DNA from: Geminicoccaceae bacterium
GTDB taxonomy: Bacteria > Pseudomonadota > Alphaproteobacteria > Geminicoccales > Geminicoccaceae
NCBI GenBank assembly: GCA_020446285.1
Contig: JAGREZ010000123.1
Location: 3,974-9,795 of the forward strand
DNA length: 5,822 nucleotides
Direction of reading: 5' to 3'
The translations under genes and the position numbers were made by a program. Below, one piece after another: positions 1 to 5,252 of this stretch (its first letter is position 1; each line of letters starts with the position of its first letter). The notes under the pieces were generated by a model that saw only the letters and a program-made list of their open reading frames with translations, ran no database searches and had not been told where the DNA came from.

Positions 1-224
1 TCCATGGGACCGGGCGTGTCCGGTTCCACTGAAGCCTTGACGGGCGCATGCGAAATCTCGTCGCGCAACACCGCCGTGTGCTCCATCGCACCGCCGAGAT
101 CCTGTTTCATCTTGCCGAGCAGCCGCGCCATCTGCGGCGATGCGGCATCCGCAACGCCTGTCCCGCACACGAGGAGCAGGGCAGGAATGACAAGGAGAGC
201 GAGCATTCTTCCACTGGTCGACAC
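1..224 (-). CDS. Small secreted protein of unknown function (C-terminus beyond window edge)
   Basis: I do not recognise this gene. The minus-strand frame stays open from about 224 to the left edge and begins with a clear Sec-type signal peptide: a short N-terminus with an Arg, a hydrophobic core (LALLVIPALLLV), then an Ala-Asp-Ala site at about residues 25-27 where signal peptidase I could cut. A Cys lies at the end of the core, but the residue before it is Val, so a lipobox is unlikely. The visible mature part (SPQMARLLGKMKQDLGG and on) is polar and probably helical, and ends in a Pro-rich stretch at the edge. Two starts are possible: GTG at 224, with a weak GGGAA upstream and the Arg included in the signal peptide, or ATG at 206, whose GGAAGA lies too close to the codon. 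I prefer 224. The gene is divergent from rpmB. Secretion is inferred with fair confidence; function is unknown. Confidence 0.6.
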   Translation of the reverse strand, partial: MSTSGRMLALLVIPALLLVCGTGVADAASPQMARLLGKMKQDLGGAMEHTAVLRDEISHAPVKASVEPDTPGPM

Positions 225-333
225 GGTTGCGTTCCCGTCATTGGTGGCGTTGCTGACCGACGGCCACACCCTTGCACGGCGGCCTTAACATTTCGTGAAG
301 CGCCGTCCGCATGTCCGGTTTCGCGTGCGGTGC

Positions 334-362
334 TTGACGCGGGTTCGTTTGGCGCGTATCAA
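334..362 (+). promoter_or_regulatory. Sigma70-type promoter of rpmB
   Basis: A TTGACG -35 hexamer (334-339) and a TATCAA -10 hexamer (357-362) are separated by exactly 17 bases. Transcription would start near 369, leaving a leader of about 64 bases before the rpmB ATG. The -35 matches the consensus at five of six positions and the -10 at four. This is the best promoter in the 225-432 gap; I see no convincing promoter there for the divergent minus-strand gene and no other structure of note. Confidence 0.55.
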
Positions 363-432
363 CCGCCTCGATTTGCGCGGGCCCCGTGGTCCATGCGCTC
401 CGTGTTCTTCGTTCCAGACCGAGGTGATTGAG

Positions 433-720
433 ATGGCGCGGCGTTGCAGCCTCACCGGCAAGGGTGTGCTCACCGGAAACAATGTCAGCCACGCGAACAA
501 CAGGACGCGTCGGCGCTACCTGCCGAACATCCAGCAACGGCGCCTTTACAGCGAGTCGCTGGGTGAGACCGTTCGCGTCAAGATCGCGGTCAACACGCTG
601 CGCACCATCGAGAAGAAGGGCGGCATCGACGCTTTCCTGCTCGATGCCAGCGCCGCCGATCTGCCGCCCGTCCTCGCACGCGTGCGCCGGCGCCTCGAGG
701 CCGCTCGCAAGGCTTCCTGA
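433..720 (+). CDS. rpmB: 50S ribosomal protein L28
   Basis: This encodes L28, a small basic protein of the large ribosomal subunit, acting in the cytoplasm. The 95-residue product has the family's N-terminal block (RCSLTGKGVLTGNNVSHANN at residues 4-23), followed by the TRRRYLPNIQ segment and a C-terminal RTIEKKGGIDAFLL block. Length fits alphaproteobacterial L28 (roughly 95-100 residues). Only one Cys is present near the N-terminus, so this is the zinc-free (C-minus) form. The ATG at 433 is fixed by family alignment and by a good GAGGTG ribosome-binding site six bases upstream; the frame is open further upstream, but that part does not resemble L28. It seems to be a single-gene transcript, with its own promoter at 334-362 and a convergent gene downstream. 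Identification is secure. Confidence 0.97.
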   Translation: MARRCSLTGKGVLTGNNVSHANNRTRRRYLPNIQQRRLYSESLGETVRVKIAVNTLRTIEKKGGIDAFLLDASAADLPPVLARVRRRLEAARKAS

Positions 721-735
721 GCGGCTTCTGCCATG

Positions 736-755
736 CCGGCCCGTATCGTGGCCGG
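736..755 (+). terminator. Hairpin after rpmB (possible terminator)
   Basis: CCGGCC (736-741) and GGCCGG (750-755) form a perfect six-pair stem with an eight-base loop, 15 bases after the rpmB stop. No U-run follows, so it is at best a weak or Rho-assisted terminator, or an mRNA 3'-end stabiliser. The placement between convergent genes is the main support. Confidence 0.35.
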
Positions 756-782
756 ACAGCGTTTGAACTCGCCCGCCCATGA

Positions 783-805
783 ATCGCCGGGTCGTCTGCG
801 GCGAT
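783..805 (-). terminator. Hairpin after the phytase-like gene (possible terminator)
   Basis: ATCGCCG (783-789) and CGGCGAT (799-805) form a perfect seven-pair stem with a nine-base loop, 15 bases beyond the minus-strand stop at 821. On the minus strand it is followed by TCATGG, not a U-tract, so intrinsic termination is uncertain. Confidence 0.35.
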
Positions 806-820
806 AGCTGATCGTCCAGG

Positions 821-1834
821 TCATTCCGCCCGATCGGGGGACTGCCGGTCAGCGAGGGCCAGGTCGAGCAGCAGGGTCTCCTGCAACGGGCTGAAATTAT
901 CATCGGACAACAGGGTGGCGACAGGGCGGTCGTCGCCCGTTTTGCGCATGGCGATGGCCTCGAAATTGTCCATGCGAACGGGCGAGTGGAGGTGGACGAG
1001 GCGTTCGGGGACGATCGGGCCCACATCCACATCGAGAGATGTTGCCGGAAACCGCGACACGCGGGCCTGCCAGCCGGCGAGGATGCCGAAGCGGCGTTCG
1101 AGGACGAAGATCGTCGAGCCGAGGCGATCGGCGCCGGTGACGGCAAATCCGTTGGCTGTTCGATAGGACAGGAGCGCGGATGCCTCGCCGCTGGTCCGTG
1201 AAACGGCGCGGCCGTCGCCGTGGGTCTCCCCTTCGCTGAAAGCCAGCAGGTCGCCGTTCGGGGAGGTGCAGAGCCCCTCGATGCCCTCATTTCCGCCAAG
1301 ATCGCGAAAACCCGTGACATGCCCGGACAGTTCCATCTCCGCCGCGGATCCGGCAAGGTCGAGAACGCGCAGGGTCCGCTGGTCTTCGAGTGCGATGGTC
1401 AGCCGTTGCGCCCCGCCGCCGGCGAGGGCTTCCACGTCGAGGTGCGCGTGCCGTATCTCGGGATCGCGGAGTTCGGCGGCCTGCCAGTTCCTCAGGTCCG
1501 AAAGGAGTCCCTGATCGTCGAACACCGGATCGGCGCGGAAGAGCGTTCCCCGGTCGCTGGTGACATGGAGCTGCCCGTCAAGCCAGACCGCGCCCGAAAG
1601 GCCGCCGAAGCGCGGATCCGGCGAGGAGAGCCGGAACGCCCGGTGATCCGCCACGCCCGCAAGCGCGCCATGCCGGTCCTCGCCCGAAACGATATCAACC
1701 GCGTTCAGCCGCACCTCGATGCGTGCCCAGAAGCCGGCCTGCGCATGGGCCGGGATGAACAGAAGGGCTGCAACAAGCAGCATGACGGGCGCGCGATGTG
1801 GACTGTCGGCCAATGTCTGTTCCCTGTGGTGCAT
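821..1834 (-). CDS. Secreted esterase-like/phytase-like protein
   Basis: This is a member of the 'esterase-like activity of phytase' family, predicted to be an exported beta-propeller. The family name comes from distant similarity and the substrate is unknown. The 337-residue reading has a signal peptide (hydrophobic MLLVAALLFI at 18-27, AQA cleavage site at 31-33). The mature part shows family blocks: FGGLSGAVW with a following SDRG (about 76-96), a DVEAL segment (133-137), NEGIEGLC (182-189), DNFEAIAM (289-296) and LLSDDNFSPLQ (308-318), the last two very characteristic. Asp, Glu and Asn in these loops could bind a metal, as in propeller phytases; that is inferred. Length is close to the family norm. 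The ATG at 1834 has no ribosome-binding site; a TTG at 1813 (codon 8) has AGGGAA six bases upstream and gives a more normal signal peptide, so the true start may be there. A divergent promoter lies at 1893-1921. Confidence 0.88.
   Translation of the reverse strand: MHHREQTLADSPHRAPVMLLVAALLFIPAHAQAGFWARIEVRLNAVDIVSGEDRHGALAGVADHRAFRLSSPDPRFGGLSGAVWLDGQLHVTSDRGTLFRADPVFDDQGLLSDLRNWQAAELRDPEIRHAHLDVEALAGGGAQRLTIALEDQRTLRVLDLAGSAAEMELSGHVTGFRDLGGNEGIEGLCTSPNGDLLAFSEGETHGDGRAVSRTSGEASALLSYRTANGFAVTGADRLGSTIFVLERRFGILAGWQARVSRFPATSLDVDVGPIVPERLVHLHSPVRMDNFEAIAMRKTGDDRPVATLLSDDNFSPLQETLLLDLALADRQSPDRAE
1820..1825 (-). promoter_or_regulatory. Ribosome-binding site favouring a TTG start at 1813
   Basis: On the minus strand AGGGAA lies six bases before the TTG at 1813-1811, which is in frame with the phytase-like gene. 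The upstream ATG at 1834 has only a C-rich, pyrimidine-interrupted sequence in front of it. The TTG start trims seven residues and leaves a shorter N-region before the hydrophobic signal core. Confidence 0.4.
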
Positions 1835-1871
1835 GGGGTTTTCGGCGGCGGGCGAGGAGTGAGCGGTGCGC

Positions 1872-1900
1872 TGGACACCCCTTCACGCCATGGCTATAGA
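1872..1900 (+). promoter_or_regulatory. Promoter for the ABC operon (plus strand)
   Basis: TGGACA (-35, 1872-1877) and TATAGA (-10, 1895-1900) are separated by 17 bases. The -35 has five of six consensus bases and the -10 four. Transcription would begin near 1907, only about five bases before the ATG at 1912, so that ATG would be almost leaderless, or the real start lies further downstream. The -10 overlaps the only Shine-Dalgarno-like sequence (GAGG, 1899-1902) of that ATG. Confidence 0.5.
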
Positions 1901-1921
1901 GGCGAAGACGAATGCCGTCAT
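1893..1921 (-). promoter_or_regulatory. Divergent promoter for the phytase-like gene (minus strand)
   Basis: Read on the minus strand, ATGACG (-35, 1921-1916) is followed after 17 bases by TATAGC (-10, 1898-1893). Each hexamer has four of six consensus bases. Transcription would start near 1886, about 50 bases before the ATG at 1834. It shares the palindromic core CTATAG (1894-1899) with the plus-strand promoter, so RNA polymerase could use the site in only one direction at a time. Confidence 0.42.
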
Positions 1922-2766
1922 CGGCGATGTGCGATGGCGCCCCCGGGCGGGCCGGACAGGGACCTTCGGCCTCCCGACATCACCTGACGGGCGAAATCGA
2001 TGCGGGCTCGACCGGCGCGGACGAGGATAATGCGGGCGAGGATGGTACGGGACGCTTCCCGACGGGTCTTCTCGCGCGCGTTCCAGCGGAGAGTGGTTTC
2101 GCCATCGTGCTATCCGACAGCTTCGACAATCTGACGCCGGAACGGCTCGCAAGCCTCGCCGCCCTCGCTTCCGCCTTCGCGCTGACCGGGCTTGCCGCGC
2201 TGCTCGCCCATACCGTGAGCCGTCGCTGGCTCGAACGCAGCGACACCGCCTATGCGCCGTTCATTGCAGCAGTGGCGGTGATGACGCTCGCTTGGCTCGC
2301 CTCTGCCTGCATCCGTCTTCTGGGCGCCGATGACAGTGTCGGCATGATGGCGCGCTGGCTCGCGCCGGTTCTTGGTCTGGCCATCCTCCTTCTCTGGTAT
2401 CGATCGGCCACCGCCTCCGTATGGCGGGCGCTGCGTGGTAATCCCCGCGGTGTCTGGCTGCTCGGCATTTCCATTCGAACGGCGACCGGAAGGGCGGTCG
2501 GTTACGCGTTTCTGGCGACATTGACCGCCGGCGCCATCCTTGCCTTCGAGCCGCTCCTGCCGCTCGGCTTTCAGGTCACGGTGACGGCAGCACTCACGCT
2601 GGCGGTCTGGGTGGGACCGCTCGCCTCCCTCGTCACGGGGCCGGTTCTCGCCGCCGCGTTCCTGTTTCTGCCCTTTCAGGCCGGAACCGCAATCGTCGGG
2701 ATGGGCATCATCCTCCTGCTGGCGCTGGCCGGCATGCTGAAATCGACGGATGGCGAACTTGCCTGA
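1912..2766 (+). CDS. LivH-like ABC transporter permease, diverged; start uncertain
   Basis: This is an integral membrane protein and the first gene of a four-gene ABC operon. I assign it as a diverged LivH-type (HAAT family) permease. Hydrophobic segments fall at about residues 79-102, 115-137, 148-163, 195-213, 220-252 (perhaps two spans) and 258-276. The cytoplasmic loop RALRGNP...LLGISI (172-188) resembles the LivH 'EAA-like' coupling loop that contacts the ATPase, and GPLASLVTGPVL (235-246) resembles the Gly-rich block that follows it. The usual FAHG-type motif is not seen. The start is doubtful: ATG 1912 has GAGG nine bases upstream, but residues 1-70 are polar, rich in Gly, Asp and Glu, with lower third-position GC. 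A GTG at 2107 would give about 219 residues starting just before the first span, short for LivH (about 290). The stop overlaps the next gene by 17 bases. Membrane protein: confident; LivH assignment: moderate; substrate unknown. Confidence 0.78.
   Translation: MPSSAMCDGAPGRAGQGPSASRHHLTGEIDAGSTGADEDNAGEDGTGRFPTGLLARVPAESGFAIVLSDSFDNLTPERLASLAALASAFALTGLAALLAHTVSRRWLERSDTAYAPFIAAVAVMTLAWLASACIRLLGADDSVGMMARWLAPVLGLAILLLWYRSATASVWRALRGNPRGVWLLGISIRTATGRAVGYAFLATLTAGAILAFEPLLPLGFQVTVTAALTLAVWVGPLASLVTGPVLAAAFLFLPFQAGTAIVGMGIILLLALAGMLKSTDGELA
2017..2043 (+). repeat. Short imperfect direct repeat
   Basis: GCGGACGAGGAT (2017-2028) and GCGGGCGAGGAT (2032-2043) differ at one base and are three bases apart. 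If 1912 is the start, they encode the acidic ADED/AGED tract. The repeat may simply reflect low complexity. Confidence 0.4.
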
Positions 2767-3631
2767 TCGCGATCATCCGGCGGTCATCCTGGCATTGCTG
2801 CTGTTGCTGCTGGCTCCGGCACTGTTGGCCATGCAGGGCGGGCTGGCCGCCGGGGCGGGCCCGCTGCTTCATGCATCAGGCATCATATTGCTGGTGGCCG
2901 GAGCCTATTTCGTGCTGGGTCTTGCCGACACGGGCATTCTGGGTTTCGTCGGCGTCATTGCGCTCTGCAGTCAGGTATCGGGCTGGCTGTTGCCGGGATG
3001 GTCGCCGGCGCTGGCGGTGCCGCTTGCCGCCGTGGCAACGGCCCTTCTCGTCATTCTCACCCAGGGCCTGCCCAAGGTGGTCACGCTCGCCGCCAGTCTC
3101 GTCGCGGCCGTTCTCCTGCTGGAAGCGACAAGCGGTGTGCCGCGGGCGACGGTCATCGACATGTCGGGGGTTGCCGGGCTTTCGGCCGTTGCTGTCGTCG
3201 CCCTGCTCGTGCTGCTTGCCCTGTCGCGGTCGATCGCCGCGGATATGCTCAGATTGCGTCTCCTGGATGACCGGCGCGCGCGTGCGATCCTGCTCGGTGT
3301 GCCGGTGCGCAGATTGCAGCTCGGTCTTGCCGCGGCGGGGGGAGCTGTTGCCGCGATCGGCGCCGTTCTGCTCGATCGCGTCGGCTGGTCGCCGATTGCT
3401 GTCGCTGATGGCGATGCGAGGCTGGTCACGGCACTCGGTGTGGCGGCGGTCATCATGATCGGCGGGCAGGCGCGGCTCAGCCACCTTCTGATCGTGGCGC
3501 TGCCGCTGATACTCCTGCCGGCGATCGTCCGCCTCGTCTCCCCCGGCCTGCCCGATCCGACTCTGGCGGTAGCATTGCTGGGGCTGGCTCTCGCGGTCTG
3601 GATCGGCAAGTCGCGCTGGGCAGCCCGATGA
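2750..3631 (+). CDS. LivM-like ABC transporter permease, diverged
   Basis: This 293-residue, very hydrophobic protein has roughly nine or ten membrane spans (about 11-28, 43-64, 66-82, 86-104, 109-125, 141-158, 190-208, 225-238, 245-262 and 270-286). It most resembles LivM, the second permease of branched-chain amino-acid/urea ABC importers. The best evidence is the loop DDRRARAILLGVPVRRLQLG (173-192), which parallels the LivM coupling loop (ENxxAARALGINVxRxKL), followed by a GAVAAIGAVLL span like LivM's 'ALAGLAGALY'. An N-terminal VLGLADTGILGF (55-66) echoes LivM's 'LLGYAGLxSLGHA', but the His is replaced by Phe. The gene begins inside the end of the LivH-like gene (17-base overlap) and its stop overlaps the next start (ATGA), so translation is probably coupled. 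There is no strong Shine-Dalgarno before 2750. Membrane protein and ABC-operon partner: confident; transported substrate unknown. Confidence 0.83.
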   Translation: MANLPDRDHPAVILALLLLLLAPALLAMQGGLAAGAGPLLHASGIILLVAGAYFVLGLADTGILGFVGVIALCSQVSGWLLPGWSPALAVPLAAVATALLVILTQGLPKVVTLAASLVAAVLLLEATSGVPRATVIDMSGVAGLSAVAVVALLVLLALSRSIAADMLRLRLLDDRRARAILLGVPVRRLQLGLAAAGGAVAAIGAVLLDRVGWSPIAVADGDARLVTALGVAAVIMIGGQARLSHLLIVALPLILLPAIVRLVSPGLPDPTLAVALLGLALAVWIGKSRWAAR

Positions 3632-4419
3632 GCGGCGAGGATCCGGTCCTTCGCCGGGTGCGGCTGAGCGTGGAGGAACTGGCCTTCACACGGGCGTCGG
3701 GTGATCTTTTCGGCCCGGTCAGCTTTTCTGTCGATGCGGGCGAGCTTCTTGGTGTGATCGGCCCCACCGGGAGCGGCAAGAGCGACCTTTTCGATCTTCT
3801 GGGCGGACGGCGCATGCCGCGCGGCGGCTCGATCCTGTTCGACGGCCAGCAGATCGAGATGCTCGAGGCTGATGCCCGCATGCGGCTGGGTCTCGTCCTC
3901 GTCAGCGATCCCGCGCCGGCATTCGCCGATGTTACCGTCTTCGACTGGCTGGCAATGGCCATCCAGCTCGTCGACCGGTCGCCGCTGCAGCTTCTCCTGC
4001 GCGGCCGCAAGGCGCTCGACCAGAGCCAGAGAGGCGACATTGCCGCGATCCTGCAGTTCTGCTCCCTGCAGGGCGTGGCCAATGAACGGCTTTCCACGCT
4101 CACGCCAGCACAGCTCAAGATCACCGAGATCGCCCGCGGGCTTTGCCAGCGTCCCCGTCTGATGCTGCTGCACCGGCCCTTTTCGGGGCTGCCGCGCGCA
4201 CAGCGTCACGATCTCTCGCTGGTGCTCAAGGATATCGCCGCCGAGGCCGTCTCCCTCATGATCGTCGATGAACAGCTGGACGTTCTGGGTCCCCTCTGTG
4301 ACCGGTTTCTCGTTCTTCAGCGCGGACATCTCGTCGCTTCGGGAGCGCTCGAGGATCTCACGGGCAATCACGCCGCCATACAGGCCTTCACCGGCAGCTC
4401 GCCGAAGGTGGCCGCGTGA
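3628..4419 (+). CDS. LivG-like ABC ATPase with degenerate Walker B
   Basis: This is a cytoplasmic nucleotide-binding subunit of the ABC family, closest to LivG. The 263 residues show a textbook Walker A (GPTGSGKS, 45-52) and the LivG-like C-terminal AIQAFTG (250-256; compare LivG 'VIEAYLG'). The other catalytic motifs are altered: the Q-loop position has Ser93/Asp94 instead of Gln; the signature reads LTPAQ (158-162) where LivG has LSYGQ or LSGGQ; Walker B is LMLLHR (178-183), with His182 for the Mg-binding Asp and Arg183 for the catalytic Glu; the switch region MIVDEQLDVL (211-220) has Glu215 in place of the switch His. The protein could bind ATP but probably cannot hydrolyse it by itself. 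It overlaps its neighbours at both ends (ATGA at 3628-3631 and the next start at 4419), so it is likely made in step with them. Family assignment is firm; catalytic status is inferred from motifs. Confidence 0.9.
   Translation: MSGEDPVLRRVRLSVEELAFTRASGDLFGPVSFSVDAGELLGVIGPTGSGKSDLFDLLGGRRMPRGGSILFDGQQIEMLEADARMRLGLVLVSDPAPAFADVTVFDWLAMAIQLVDRSPLQLLLRGRKALDQSQRGDIAAILQFCSLQGVANERLSTLTPAQLKITEIARGLCQRPRLMLLHRPFSGLPRAQRHDLSLVLKDIAAEAVSLMIVDEQLDVLGPLCDRFLVLQRGHLVASGALEDLTGNHAAIQAFTGSSPKVAA
4405..4411 (+). promoter_or_regulatory. Ribosome-binding site of the LivF-like gene
   Basis: AAGGTGG ends seven bases before the ATG at 4419 and only four before the in-frame GTG at 4416. The spacing favours ATG 4419, which overlaps the preceding TGA by one base (TGATG). 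Confidence 0.6.
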
Positions 4420-5132
4420 TGACCTACTTCCTGCGGATCGACGGTGTCAGTGCCCGGCCACGGACGGACATGCACATGGTCAGGGATGTCAGCATCCGGC
4501 TGGTCGAAGGGGGCATCGGCGGGCTCTTCGGCGGATCCCATGCCCACAAGTCACAGCTTCTCCATCTCATCGTCGGCACCGAGCCCATCGGTCGCGGCCG
4601 CATGGCTCTGGGCAATGTCGACCTGACCCTCGCCTCGCCCGAGGAACGGTCGGCACACGGGATCGCATGCGCCTGTCAGCATCCGCCGCTTTTTGCCGAT
4701 CTCTCCGCCGAGAACCATGTGATGCTGGGGCAGGGCGGCCGCAGGATCGACCGCGAGCGCCGCGCTTTCCTGTTCGAACGCCTGCCCGAACTCGAGGAGC
4801 TCTGGTCGCTGCGCATGACCTCGCTGGCCCGCCGTGCGCGCCGGGTGGTCGACCTTGCACGCGCCATCGTCTCGCGCCCCAGACTCCTCCTGATCGACGA
4901 GCTTTCGCTCGATCTCGGAGTGGAGCGAGCGGTGGAACTGGTCCGCACACTCCATCGTGACGGCATGACCCTGCTCGTCGCCGACCGGTATCCCGACCTG
5001 TTGCTGGAACTGTGCGACCAGGTCTGGGTCATGAGTCACGGACGGATCGTGCTGCGCGGTCATCCGCAGGATGTCGGCGCGGATGATCGCCTGCGCGCCG
5101 CCTGCATCGGCGATCTCCCGCCGCCGCTCTGA
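4419..5132 (+). CDS. LivF-like ABC ATPase with degenerate Walker A and signature
   Basis: This second nucleotide-binding subunit (237 residues) aligns along its length with LivF. The phosphate-binding loop reads GGSHAHKS (38-45): Lys44 and Ser45 are kept, but both conserved inner Gly positions are His. The Q-loop Gln is present (Gln87, within CACQHPPLFADL). The signature LSGGE is replaced by LARRA (136-140), followed by a normal-looking DLARAI. Walker B is intact (RLLLIDE, Asp160 and Glu161) and continues LSLDLGV like LivF 'PSLGLAP'. At the switch position the sequence is VADR with Asp189; LivF itself often has Gln there (VEQN), so this is less striking. The C-terminal GRIVLRG (208-214) is typical of LivF. 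It is the last gene of the operon, coupled to the LivG-like gene by a one-base overlap and a good ribosome-binding site at 4405-4411. Family assignment is firm; normal ATP binding is doubtful. Confidence 0.88.
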   Translation: MTYFLRIDGVSARPRTDMHMVRDVSIRLVEGGIGGLFGGSHAHKSQLLHLIVGTEPIGRGRMALGNVDLTLASPEERSAHGIACACQHPPLFADLSAENHVMLGQGGRRIDRERRAFLFERLPELEELWSLRMTSLARRARRVVDLARAIVSRPRLLLIDELSLDLGVERAVELVRTLHRDGMTLLVADRYPDLLLELCDQVWVMSHGRIVLRGHPQDVGADDRLRAACIGDLPPPL

Positions 5133-5182
5133 AGTGCCCGGAAACCGCACGCGCCTGGTGGTGCGTGATGCCACAAACACAA

Positions 5183-5208
5183 GGGCCCGCCTCTTTCGAG
5201 ACGGGCCC
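5183..5208 (-). terminator. Strong hairpin terminator between convergent genes
   Basis: GGGCCCG (5183-5189) pairs with CGGGCCC (5202-5208); after one C-A mismatch, CTC/GAG adds three more pairs around a TTTC loop. On the minus strand the stem is followed by TTGTGTTTGTGG, a broken U-rich tract, which fits an intrinsic terminator for the Bax-inhibitor gene ending at 5253. On the plus strand no U-run follows, but the hairpin may still help to end the ABC operon transcript, 50 bases past its last stop. Confidence 0.7.
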
Positions 5209-5252
5209 GTGCATTCATCGAGCGGCTGAACGATGCCGTCTGCCGGTGGCGA

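Noticed and set aside
1..224. Lipoprotein assignment for the left-edge secreted protein
   Set aside because: The Cys after the hydrophobic core is preceded by Val, where lipoproteins need a small residue such as Gly, Ala or Ser; an Ala-Asp-Ala site for signal peptidase I follows.
238..1356. Minus-strand open frame of 372 codons covering rpmB and part of the phytase-like gene
   Set aside because: It lies opposite the certain rpmB gene and out of frame with the phytase-like gene, and its translation is low-complexity Arg/Ser/Pro-rich.
1220..1987. Plus-strand open frame of 255 codons opposite the phytase-like gene
   Set aside because: The minus strand encodes a protein with a signal peptide and characteristic family blocks; the plus frame shows no domain and is a complementary-strand shadow.
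1907..2106. Riboswitch or other structured regulatory RNA in the ABC operon leader
   Set aside because: I see only one short hairpin (2048-2061) and no recognisable conserved riboswitch core, so there is no basis for naming one.
2000..2134. Arg-rich small open frame (44 codons) in the leader of the ABC operon
   Set aside because: It starts at ATG 2000 without a ribosome-binding site, overlaps the permease start region, and its composition is what this GC-rich DNA gives out of frame.
2971..4371. Long minus-strand open frame (466 codons) opposite the LivM-like and LivG-like genes
   Set aside because: Its translation is rich in Arg, Ser, Ala and Pro without recognisable motifs; the plus strand carries clear ABC motifs over the same bases. 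GC-rich DNA often has such antisense frames.
3628..5132. Calling the operon a branched-chain amino-acid importer outright
   Set aside because: Family resemblance is good, but catalytic motifs are degenerate and no binding protein is present, so the substrate and even the transport activity cannot be claimed.
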